Part shown: in pieces, positions 8,429-16,575 of the stretch
How positions within the stretch are numbered: the stretch's first letter is position 1
Layout: every line of letters begins with the position of its first letter
Assembly (NCBI GenBank): GCA_001029295.1
Contig: LDXJ01000056.1
Span: forward strand, 94,019 to 158,018
Direction of reading: 5' to 3'
Source: Peptococcaceae bacterium CEB3
GTDB taxonomy: Bacteria; Bacillota; Desulfitobacteriia; Desulfitobacteriales; Desulfitobacteriaceae
DNA length: 64,000 nucleotides
The notes under the pieces: generated by a model
What the model was told of the DNA's origin: nothing
The model's input: the letters and a program-made list of their open reading frames with translations, nothing else
The model's database searches: none
Made by a program: the position numbers and the translations under genes

Positions 8429-10155
8429 CAATGCGCACCCCCTTTTCTCAGAGCGTCAAATTTGCAAACATTAACGCAAAGCCCGCAGCCCGTACAGAGC
8501 GCGGTATCCACTTGAACTGATTTCTTCTCCTCATCCCAAGCCAGGGCCGGACAACCCAGCTTCAGACACATCTTGCAACCCGTGCAGTCATGAACTTCCA
8601 CCGGAGGATCGATGGTCTTGACAATGAGAGCGCAGGGCCTGCGGGAGATGATGACGGAAGGCTCTTTGGCCGCCACCTCCGCCTTAATGACCTCTTTGGC
8701 CCGGTCCAAATCAAAAGGATCCAGCACAGAGATACGCCGAATACCCAAAGCCCGGGCCAAGGCGACAAAATCAATCTTGGAAGCGGGCTGACCCATGAGG
8801 GTTTTGCCGGTGGCGGGATTGTCCTGGTGTCCGGTCATGGCCGTGATCGAGTTGTCCAGGATAAGAACGGTGGAATTTCCGCCATTGTAAACCACATCCA
8901 TCAGACCGGTGATCCCGGAATGGAGGAAGGTTGAATCCCCAATCACCGAAACGACTTTCCCGGCTAGGTCCGGCTGAGCTTTTTCCATCCCCAGAGCCCC
9001 GGAGACGGAGGCTCCCATGCAGATACAGGTGTCCATCGCTTCCAACGGCGCCATGGTGCCCAGCGTATAACAGCCAATATCACCGGAAACGACAAGTTTT
9101 AATTGTTTTAAAGTGTAAAAGATTCCCCGGTGGGGACAGCCGGGGCACATTACCGGCGGGCGGACCGGAGCTTCAAAAGGCGCCGCCTGGACAGAACTTT
9201 CGCCCCTGATCTTCTCCTTTACCAGTTGGGCTGAGAATTCCCCATAAGGTGGGAACAGCTCTTTGCCATTAACCTCAATTCCCCAGGCCCGGACTTCTTT
9301 TTCCAAGTAAGGGTCCAGTTCTTCCACAACGTAAAGTTTCTCGACTTGGGAGGCAAAGTTTTTGATCAACTGGGGTGGCAACGGATGGGTGAACCCCAGT
9401 TTGAGAACGGAAACGTCAGGCAGGGCTTCCCTGATATACAGGTAGGAGACCCCGGATGTAATAACCCCAATTTTCCGGTCCCTCAGTTCCAGCCGGTTAA
9501 CGGGAACGGTTTCCGCATACTCAACCAGCCTCTGCAGGCGCTCTTCCACCACCAAGCGGCGGGCCTTGCCATGAGCCGGCAGCATCACATATTTGCGGGC
9601 ATCTTTGGCATAAGGCCTGAGTGGACGCTCTTGCGGGTCGTTGAGCTCAACCAGGCTCTGAGAGTGGGCGATGCGGGTAGTGATCCGCAACAGGACCGGA
9701 GTGTCAAATCGTTCCGAGATCGTTAGAGCCAAACCGACCATGTCCTTGGCTTCCTGGGAATCGGACGGTTCCAGCATCGGGATCTTGGCAAAAGAAGCGT
9801 AATGACGATTATCCTGTTCATTCTGCGAAGAATGCATGCCAGGGTCATCGGCGGAGACGACCACCAGCCCGGAACGGACCCCGGTATAGGCGGCCGTAAA
9901 GAAAGGATCGGCCGCAACGTTGAGTCCAACCATTTTCATACTGACCAAAGCGCGGGCTCCGGCAATGGCGGCGCCCAGTCCAACCTCGAGCGCTACTTTC
10001 TCATTGGGCGACCACTGACTGTAAACATCCGGATACTTGGCGAGGTTTTCCAGAATTTCTGTGCTCGGAGTACCCGGGTAAGCAGCGGCCAGGCGCACCC
10101 CGTACTCATAAGCACCTCTGGCAATAGCCTCATTGCCTGTCATTAAAGTTTGCAT
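8428..10155 (-). CDS. iorA: Indolepyruvate ferredoxin oxidoreductase, alpha subunit (copy 2)
   Basis: A 575-residue IorA. It shows GAYEYGVRLAAAYPGTPSTE near the N-terminus, GDIGCYTLG and GDSTFLHSG in the TPP region, and two C-terminal ferredoxin motifs (CTGCKMCLKLGCPA, CTGCGLCVNVCK). I chose the ATG at 10155 because GGGGAGG sits at ideal distance; the in-frame ATG at 10179 has no good site. It lies downstream of the beta-oxidation genes in the same orientation. Function as for copy 1: aryl pyruvate plus CoA and oxidised ferredoxin to aryl-acetyl-CoA plus CO2. Confidence 0.92.
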   Translation of the reverse strand: MQTLMTGNEAIARGAYEYGVRLAAAYPGTPSTEILENLAKYPDVYSQWSPNEKVALEVGLGAAIAGARALVSMKMVGLNVAADPFFTAAYTGVRSGLVVVSADDPGMHSSQNEQDNRHYASFAKIPMLEPSDSQEAKDMVGLALTISERFDTPVLLRITTRIAHSQSLVELNDPQERPLRPYAKDARKYVMLPAHGKARRLVVEERLQRLVEYAETVPVNRLELRDRKIGVITSGVSYLYIREALPDVSVLKLGFTHPLPPQLIKNFASQVEKLYVVEELDPYLEKEVRAWGIEVNGKELFPPYGEFSAQLVKEKIRGESSVQAAPFEAPVRPPVMCPGCPHRGIFYTLKQLKLVVSGDIGCYTLGTMAPLEAMDTCICMGASVSGALGMEKAQPDLAGKVVSVIGDSTFLHSGITGLMDVVYNGGNSTVLILDNSITAMTGHQDNPATGKTLMGQPASKIDFVALARALGIRRISVLDPFDLDRAKEVIKAEVAAKEPSVIISRRPCALIVKTIDPPVEVHDCTGCKMCLKLGCPALAWDEEKKSVQVDTALCTGCGLCVNVCKFDALRKGGAH

Positions 10156-10304
10156 GGGCTGATTCCCTCCCCGATTCATCTGTTCGATTTGATTGTACGC
10201 TCATAGCCTGACGCATCCCCAATGGCCTTCTTCGCCAGTGACCGACTCATCTGGGAGGCTCCGGCGGGAATGTCCGCCTGCCTTTACCTTCACTAGGCGT
10301 CTTC

Positions 10305-11498
10305 TCACGAGACCTTGATTACCAGGGCCGCGCCCGTGTCGCCGGCTGCACACCCTGTGAACAGGCCATAACCGCCACCAAGAGTTACCAACTCCTCGGC
10401 CATTTCAATAATTGCCCGGCCGGTGGTCGGACCCTGAGGATGTCCATAAACCAAGGAACAGCCGTAATTGTTCATTTGCATGACGTCAACACCCATTTCG
10501 TGTGCGAGGTAGAGATCGTTCGCGGTAAAAGGGTTGTGCGTTTTAATGGCTTTAACGTCCTGAATGCCAATCCCGGCTTTTTCCAAAGCCATCCGGGCGG
10601 CCGGAACCATGGCCTCCGCCATATGCGCTTTGGCCGCCCGGGCATACCCATAAGAGAGGATTTGGATTTCAATGTCTTTGTCTGCGCTCAGTTCCCGGGC
10701 TTTATCTTTCGTGGTAACGATGATCCCACAGTTGCCGTCCGCCGGGTGGGTTTGAGCGCCAAAAGAATGAACCCCGCCGGGAACAACCGGTTTGAGTTGA
10801 GTTAAACCTTCCGAGGTTGTGGGCGTAACCCCCTCGTCAGTCTCTAGTCTGGCCGTTTTCTTCCTACTGATTTTGTACTCGGCCGGAAACATATAACGCT
10901 TTTGGAACGCCCTCTCATTGGCTAAAGCATCCTGATACTGCTCGTAGCGCCTGACGGTCACCCTGTCAATATCTTCTTTGCTGATCCAACCGGCCTTTTT
11001 CACCACATTTTCCGCCGTCTGAATCATGGCGACCTCGCCCCAGGGATCTGAAGCAAAATTGTCCATCAGCCAGCTTTCGGAAATCAGTTCACCTCCGGGG
11101 CCCATGGGATTGGGCCAGACTGTAAAGGGGCCGTTAGAACAACGATCAGTCATCAAGCAGAATGAGGTTTCGTAAAGACCTGTCTCGATACCGGCAGCCG
11201 CCTGGTTCACAACCGTAGTCGAGGTGGAGCAGGCCTGGGAGATATGGCAGCCCGGAATATTGGGGGCCCCCATTAAAGCCGCCGCCCAAGGAGCAGCGTA
11301 AAAAGTGTGCAGTTGCCCAATCGTTTTGCCGAAAACGAGGTATTCGAATATTTCGGGGTCAATCCTTTTCTCAGCCAGCCATTTTTTGGCGGTTGAAGCC
11401 GCCAATTCAACCGCATGTTCGTTTTGCAGACTTCCCTGCCAGCGGGCAAAGGGTGTGCTGTAATAACCGCCGTAGGGGATATAGGCTTTGGCATACAT
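10305..11498 (-). CDS. Thiolase-family acyltransferase
   Basis: A 397-residue thiolase-fold protein. The nucleophilic cysteine lies in ISQACSTSTTVVNQ near residue 90, an NPF-type active-site histidine in THNPFTAND near 320, and a second cysteine in GLFTGCAAGDTGAA near 385. YGHPQGPTTGR stands where biosynthetic thiolases have GHPIGASG. It follows the acyl-CoA dehydrogenase and precedes iorA2. It should cleave or condense a 3-oxoacyl-CoA. Divergence from canonical acetyl-CoA acetyltransferases (compare the gene at 24621-25811) suggests a longer or unusual substrate such as 3-oxopimeloyl-CoA; this is inference. Confidence 0.8.
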   Translation of the reverse strand: MYAKAYIPYGGYYSTPFARWQGSLQNEHAVELAASTAKKWLAEKRIDPEIFEYLVFGKTIGQLHTFYAAPWAAALMGAPNIPGCHISQACSTSTTVVNQAAAGIETGLYETSFCLMTDRCSNGPFTVWPNPMGPGGELISESWLMDNFASDPWGEVAMIQTAENVVKKAGWISKEDIDRVTVRRYEQYQDALANERAFQKRYMFPAEYKISRKKTARLETDEGVTPTTSEGLTQLKPVVPGGVHSFGAQTHPADGNCGIIVTTKDKARELSADKDIEIQILSYGYARAAKAHMAEAMVPAARMALEKAGIGIQDVKAIKTHNPFTANDLYLAHEMGVDVMQMNNYGCSLVYGHPQGPTTGRAIIEMAEELVTLGGGYGLFTGCAAGDTGAALVIKVS

Positions 11499-11551
11499 GT
11501 GAAAACCTCCCTAATTTAGAAGTCAGAAGCAGGAAGTCGGAAGTCGGAAAC

Positions 11552-13321
11552 CTAGGACACCACGTAGTGGCCCGCCTCAGAAATAGCCCTTGCGATAGTC
11601 TGGCGCAAAGACACCGTGTTGATCGGCTCATAGCGGCAGAGTGTGTTGAGCTGTGCCAGCCGTTGCTCCAAATCCTGACCTTCTGTCAGCGCCGTCAAGA
11701 CCTCCGCCGCAGTTAATTTCAAGCTGCCTATACGTCCGTAGATATAGCCTTCGGCCAACATTTGTTTGAGCCGCGCCCCCTCTTGCCCATCTCGCGCCAG
11801 GGCTTTTTCAGCCCGTAACCAGGCGCTTTCCATCGCCAAGGCCCCAGTCGCCAGATCGGCCAGCCGGCCCAGAATCTCTTGCTGTTTTAGGAGACCGTCT
11901 CCAAGAATCTTGATGCCACTGCCCAGCGTGAAGAGAAAGAGGTCTTTGACCGTTTGCACCAAAGCGGCCGGTCCATTTCTCGGCGGGAGAGCGCCGGCCA
12001 ATTCCAATTGCCGTTCAACCCTCTCCAGTCCCTCCTGTAAGGCCAGATCCCCTTTCTTGGCCCGGCGGATCAAAGTCGTGGGAATAAGGATCCGGTTTAT
12101 TTCATTGGTCCCTTCAAATATTCGGTAGATACGGGCATCTCGATAGAGCCTCTCAACCGGATATTCTGAGATAAAGCCATAGCCGCCGTGAATCTGAACC
12201 GCCTCGTCTACCACATAGCCCAGCATTTCCGTGGCCATCACCTTGTTGATCGAACATTCTACGGCATATTCCTCACTGGCTTTGGCAACGATCGGTCCGC
12301 TCTCGCCCTGAACCCCGCTCGCATTTAAATTCCGCAGCATCTCGTCAAACAGGCCACCTGTGCGGTAAACCATACTTTCCGCCGCGAAAATGCCGATTGC
12401 CATCTCCGCCAGTTTCTCTTGGATCAGGCCGAAACCCGCGAGCGGAGTTCCAAACTGCTGACGGATATTTGCGTACCCGGCCGCCAGTTCCAGAGCAAAT
12501 TTGGCACCACCCAAAGAGTTAGCCGCTAGCTTATAACGCCCCAGATTCAAAATGTTGAAAGCAACCACATGACCCCGGCCCGCTTGGAACAAGAGATTTT
12601 CCAACGGAACTTCAACATCTTCCAGAATGAGTGTGCGGGTGGAGGAGCCTTTGATCCCCATTTTTTTCTCCTCGGCTCCGGTGGAGAGCCCCGCCGCGTC
12701 ACGCTCGACGATGAAGGCGCTGAATTGCTCCCCGTTTATTTTGGCATAGACGATGAAAACATCAGCTTGGCCGGCATTGGTGATAAACTGTTTGGTGCCG
12801 TTTAAAATGTAGTTCTTCCCGTCCGGACTGAGAATGGCCTTGGTTTTCGCCGCCAGGGCATCTGAGCCTGAGCCGGGCTCCGTCAGGGCGTAAGCCCCAA
12901 TCTTCAGGCCCTTGACCATCTCCGGCAGATATTTACGTTTTTGCTCGGGGGTTCCGAACAAGACGATGGGCAGACTCCCGATTCCCGTTTGTCCGCCATG
13001 GGTCATGGCAAACGAGCCGGCCCGACCCATACCCTCGGCGATGAGGGTTGAACTGATTTTGTCTAGTTCAAAACCGCCATACTCTTCCGGAATATCCGCC
13101 CCCAGGAGTCCAAATTCACCTGCGGCCAACAGGAGTTGACGAAGCAACCCTTCCTTCTGGGCTTCCAGATCTTCCATCTTGCTCAGCACATTGTCAGTCA
13201 CAAAACCAGTCACCATTTTCGAAATCATGTGGTGCTCTTCCGTGAAATCTTCCAGTGTGAAAACATGTTCCGGATTCGTTTCACTGAGAAGAAAACTCCC
13301 ACCTCTCGGTAATGCACCCAT
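11552..13321 (-). CDS. Acyl-CoA dehydrogenase with C-terminal extension
   Basis: A 589-residue FAD acyl-CoA dehydrogenase of the long ACAD9/very-long-chain-like type, with about 200 residues beyond the usual 380-residue core. Core motifs include GAYALTEPGSGSDA, TKQFITNAGQAD, QIHGGYGFISEYPVERLYRD and the FEGTNEINR stretch carrying the likely catalytic glutamate. GAGGAGGTGAGGGG precedes the ATG. Between a crotonase and a thiolase it fits the oxidation step in beta-oxidation of pimelyl- or glutaryl-type intermediates after ring opening. The substrate is not defined by sequence. Confidence 0.88.
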   Translation of the reverse strand: MGALPRGGSFLLSETNPEHVFTLEDFTEEHHMISKMVTGFVTDNVLSKMEDLEAQKEGLLRQLLLAAGEFGLLGADIPEEYGGFELDKISSTLIAEGMGRAGSFAMTHGGQTGIGSLPIVLFGTPEQKRKYLPEMVKGLKIGAYALTEPGSGSDALAAKTKAILSPDGKNYILNGTKQFITNAGQADVFIVYAKINGEQFSAFIVERDAAGLSTGAEEKKMGIKGSSTRTLILEDVEVPLENLLFQAGRGHVVAFNILNLGRYKLAANSLGGAKFALELAAGYANIRQQFGTPLAGFGLIQEKLAEMAIGIFAAESMVYRTGGLFDEMLRNLNASGVQGESGPIVAKASEEYAVECSINKVMATEMLGYVVDEAVQIHGGYGFISEYPVERLYRDARIYRIFEGTNEINRILIPTTLIRRAKKGDLALQEGLERVERQLELAGALPPRNGPAALVQTVKDLFLFTLGSGIKILGDGLLKQQEILGRLADLATGALAMESAWLRAEKALARDGQEGARLKQMLAEGYIYGRIGSLKLTAAEVLTALTEGQDLEQRLAQLNTLCRYEPINTVSLRQTIARAISEAGHYVVS

Positions 13322-13649
13322 CCCCTCACCTCCTCGTAATTCGGTACTAAGGTACGGGGTCAGACCTTACCCTGCTGCTGGATTACGGGAGCAAGGTCTG
13401 ACCCCGATTTGATGTACCATTTGGCGTCAGTCCCCACCGTGGTTTCTGACCTCCGGCCTCTGGCATGCCCTAACGTTGCAACCAATACTTGCTGGCTCAC
13501 TTTGACCCGCGCCTCTGATCCACTCATCCACTCGGCCATGAGCTGAATCTCCGATAATGACCTGGTGACGCGAGCGTCCGCCGCCCACTCACGTGTCCGA
13601 CCTCTGGCTTCTGACCTCTGGTATGCTTCTGACCTCCGGCCTCCGGTCC
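13322..13649. repeat. 328-bp gap with REP-like palindrome and GACCTCCGG-type repeats
   Basis: No gene is seen. CGGGGTCAGACCTT (13355-13368) pairs perfectly with AAGGTCTGACCCCG (13393-13406) around 24 bases, with outer GGTAC/GTACC arms (13351-13355, 13413-13417), giving a REP-like palindrome. Copies of TCTGACCTCCGGCCTCTGG occur at about 13445-13463 and again, diverged, at 13598-13649. These match the array at 19975-20074. Confidence 0.75.
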
Positions 13650-14429
13650 CTACGCACCCGTGAAGTTCGCCTTACGTTTTTCCAGGAAAGCGGCCAAGCC
13701 TTCCCTGCGATCATCACTGGTAAAAGTTGTGACAAAGTTTTGGATTTCCAAAGTCAGGGCTGAATGAAGATCCAGATTGATGCCGGTATTGATAGCCTCT
13801 TTGGCCATTCTCAAGGCCACCGCCGGCTTAGCCGCGAGCCTGCGGGCCAACTGTTGCGCTTCGCTCATAAGTTCGGCCGCCGGGACCACCTTGTGAACCA
13901 ACCCGATTTTTTCCGCCACTCCTGCCTCGATGATCTCGCCGAGAAAGACAAGTTCCTTGGCCTTGGCCAACCCGATCAGGCGGGTCAGGCGTTGCGTCCC
14001 TCCCGCCCCCGGAATAATGCCCAAATTGATCTCCGGTTGACCGAATTTCGCTGTCTCCGCGGCCAGGCGGAAATCACAGGCTAAAGCGAGCTCTGTCCCA
14101 CCGCCCAGTGCTAAGCCATTGACAGCCGCAATCACCGGTTTACCCAGCTTCTCAATCTGCTCATAGGCCTCACGGGTGATGTGACAAAAGGCGTACGCCT
14201 CCATAGGCGTCAGCTGCACCATTTCCGCAATGTCCGCCCCGGCCGCAAAGGCCTTGTCTCCGGCCCCGGTAATGATTACCACTTTAGTCCCAGGATCTCC
14301 GTCCACTTCCCGCAGAATCGCGCCCAGTTCCCGCAGAATCCCGCTGTGGAGAGGATTCATAGGCGGGCGATTCAACGTCAGCGTGGCAACCCCCTCATCT
14401 TGGCTTACCTGAATGAATTCATAAGACAC
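13650..14429 (-). CDS. Crotonase-family enoyl-CoA hydratase
   Basis: A 259-residue crotonase. The oxyanion-hole segments GDKAFAAGADIAEM and NGLALGGGTELALACD are present. So are both catalytic glutamates of hydratases (in GGTELAL and in FGQPEINLGIIPGAGG). The start is GTG at 14429 after GAAAGGGGGAAAAG. It precedes the acyl-CoA dehydrogenase in transcription order. It could be the crotonyl-CoA hydratase of the lower pathway or the cyclohexa-1,5-diene-1-carbonyl-CoA hydratase (Dch/BzdW) otherwise missing from the window. The canonical residues favour the former slightly. Confidence 0.85.
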   Translation of the reverse strand: MSYEFIQVSQDEGVATLTLNRPPMNPLHSGILRELGAILREVDGDPGTKVVIITGAGDKAFAAGADIAEMVQLTPMEAYAFCHITREAYEQIEKLGKPVIAAVNGLALGGGTELALACDFRLAAETAKFGQPEINLGIIPGAGGTQRLTRLIGLAKAKELVFLGEIIEAGVAEKIGLVHKVVPAAELMSEAQQLARRLAAKPAVALRMAKEAINTGINLDLHSALTLEIQNFVTTFTSDDRREGLAAFLEKRKANFTGA

Positions 14430-14573
14430 AGTCTTTTCCCCCTTTCATGTACTGACTCGCACGGTAGAAAAGATCATGACCCTTAATCTGGCCATGGCTT
14501 ATTTTCCCTCTGCACAGGCTTACTCGTACGCTCAAATCCTTGATTCACTTTACTCATACGCGTGCTTGATAAC

Positions 14574-15437
14574 TCAATCCCACGGGTCCAGCCCCAGAAT
14601 CTTGGCCGCATTCCCACCCAGTATTTTTCCTGCCCCGCCCGGCGGCAGATTGAAGTTCGCAATGGCCTCCATGTTGCGCCCAATCCAGGGAGCCCCCGGC
14701 CAATCGCTGCCAAAAATGATTTTGTCTGTGTTGCGATCAAATTCCGGGAAATAGTCAAAGAGTTTTCCCGGCGGCAAACCGGAAATCTCCATATAGACAT
14801 GAGGATGAAGTCTGGAAAGGAAGAAAGCCCGATCATACCAAAATCCCCGACCGGAATGCGCCATGACCAAATTAAGATTGGGAAAGTCAACCGCCACATC
14901 ATCCAAATGGAGCGGATCTCCGTATTTAAGTCTGGAACCGCGAAAAACGGAAGAGCCAGTGTGAATCAGGACCGGAACTCTCAGATCCTCCGCCACCCGG
15001 TAAAGCGGGTAAATACGGGGATCGTTGAGATAATAGTGTTGGTAGGTCGGATAGAGTTTGAGGCCGCGAAACCCCTCGTTCTCGACCAGACGCCGCAATT
15101 CTTCGCCCGGCCTGGTAAAGATGTGGGGATTGACATCGCAAAAGGGAATGAGTCGGGGACGACCCCGGCAGAAGTCCCGCACCTGTTCATTGGTGCAAAC
15201 CCCGGTTGTAATATGACTCAACTCGGCTAAAACACAGGCATAGTCGACCCCTTCGCTGCTCAGGAACTCCTCAAAAGCCCCCGGATCCCGGTAACGCTGG
15301 ATGTATTCTTCGTACCCCTCCGGGTGCGCTTCTTTCATCCATTCCGTAACCCACGGGTGGTGGTACGTATATACACCGAGATGGACGTGGAAATCAATGC
15401 GCGGAGACCGTGGCGGTCTTTCCTTGACTCCAGGCAT
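14574..15437 (-). CDS. Amidohydrolase (amidohydrolase 2 / ACMSD-like TIM barrel)
   Basis: About 287 residues. Metal-binding motif DFHVHLG is near the N-terminus, VLIHTGSS and VMAHSGRGFWYD follow in the barrel, and FGSDWPGAPW carries the C-terminal aspartate. I prefer the ATG at 15437, about 9 bases after AGGGAG; a longer in-frame reading to 15503 lacks a good site. The family includes decarboxylases and C-C or amide hydrolases acting on cyclic substrates. It sits between the Had-type dehydrogenase and the crotonase in a ring-degradation operon, so a role on a ring-opened or side intermediate is possible. No substrate can be assigned. Confidence 0.75.
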   Translation of the reverse strand: MPGVKERPPRSPRIDFHVHLGVYTYHHPWVTEWMKEAHPEGYEEYIQRYRDPGAFEEFLSSEGVDYACVLAELSHITTGVCTNEQVRDFCRGRPRLIPFCDVNPHIFTRPGEELRRLVENEGFRGLKLYPTYQHYYLNDPRIYPLYRVAEDLRVPVLIHTGSSVFRGSRLKYGDPLHLDDVAVDFPNLNLVMAHSGRGFWYDRAFFLSRLHPHVYMEISGLPPGKLFDYFPEFDRNTDKIIFGSDWPGAPWIGRNMEAIANFNLPPGGAGKILGGNAAKILGLDPWD

Positions 15438-15552
15438 CTTCCTCATCTCCCTTTTTTCCGTGAACTCCCACCCGGTACCTGCCGGACGGTTCTCAGAAAC
15501 CATGGCACTGAAACCAGCCTCACCCGCTTATCAGATCCCGCAGTTCCAAGTT

Positions 15553-16575
15553 CTAAGGAACTATGACTGAACGGAAACCCTGGCCGGAACGCACAAAATC
15601 CAGCCCCTCATTGACCTGATCGAGGGAGAACCGTCTGGAAACCATCGTCTCAACTTGAAGTTTCCCCGTACGCACCAGCTCGATGACCTTGGGGTACTCT
15701 GTCAACGGACAACCTAAGGAGCCGATGACCTCCATCTCCCGGTACATCACCCGGCTGGCATTCAAAGTCATCGTGTGCTCCGTATAACCGACGATCACGA
15801 GGCGTCCCCCGTTGCGGACAGAGCTGAAGGCGCTCTCCATCGTCTTGGGATTACCGATACACTCAAAAGCAATCTCTGCCCCTCCGCCCGTGAGTTTACG
15901 GATCGCTTTGGCCACGTCCGGAACCTCGCTGGCATTCACCGTAGCCACGGCTCCCAATTCCTTAGCCTTGTTCAATTTGATCTCCATCGTGTCCACCGCG
16001 ATGACCGAAGCCCCGGCGGCATTGGCCACCTGCACCAGATTCAGACCCACGCCGCCGCATCCGTAGACAATGACCGTGTCGCCCGGTTTGACTTTACCCC
16101 GGTTCTTGACTGCGTGGAAGGGAGTCGTGATGGCGTCTGCGATGATGGCTCCTTCGATCAGGGGAATCTCTTCCGGAAGGTGAAAAACATTACTGGCCTC
16201 AGCTTTAATGTACTCCGCGTACCCTCCGTCCACATCATTGCCAAGCATCACCATATGGCTGCAAATGTTGCCCCGGCCGGCCCGGCAGTTGTCACAAACA
16301 CCGCAAGCCATGACCGCGGGCAGGAGCACCCTGTCGCCCACCTGAAATTGGCTCACACCGGAAGCCACCTCAGTCACAGTACCGGAAACCTCGTGACCCA
16401 AAATGAGGGGCGGCTTTTTGAAAGTGGGAACGCCGTGATCAAGATAGTGCAGGTCCGTGTGACAAAGACCGCAGGCCGCGACTTTAACAAGGATTTCCCC
16501 GGCTCCAATTTGTGGCTTTGGAACTTCTTCGACTTTGAGCGGTTGCTTAGCTCCGTAAAATACCGCTGCTCTCAT
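15553..16575 (-). CDS. had: Zinc alcohol dehydrogenase, Had/BzdX-type candidate
   Basis: A 340-residue medium-chain dehydrogenase. The catalytic zinc region is CGLCHTDLHYLDHG with GHEVSG. The structural zinc has four cysteines in CGVCDNCRAGRGNIC, and the nucleotide fold is YGCGGVGLN. Its ATG overlaps the preceding adenine-deaminase-like stop by four bases. In benzoyl-CoA degradation this family supplies 6-hydroxycyclohex-1-ene-1-carbonyl-CoA dehydrogenase, NAD-dependent, acting after the dienoyl-CoA hydratase and before ring opening. Proximity to bzdNOPQM makes that the best reading. The exact substrate is inferred from context. Confidence 0.8.
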   Translation of the reverse strand: MRAAVFYGAKQPLKVEEVPKPQIGAGEILVKVAACGLCHTDLHYLDHGVPTFKKPPLILGHEVSGTVTEVASGVSQFQVGDRVLLPAVMACGVCDNCRAGRGNICSHMVMLGNDVDGGYAEYIKAEASNVFHLPEEIPLIEGAIIADAITTPFHAVKNRGKVKPGDTVIVYGCGGVGLNLVQVANAAGASVIAVDTMEIKLNKAKELGAVATVNASEVPDVAKAIRKLTGGGAEIAFECIGNPKTMESAFSSVRNGGRLVIVGYTEHTMTLNASRVMYREMEVIGSLGCPLTEYPKVIELVRTGKLQVETMVSRRFSLDQVNEGLDFVRSGQGFRSVIVP

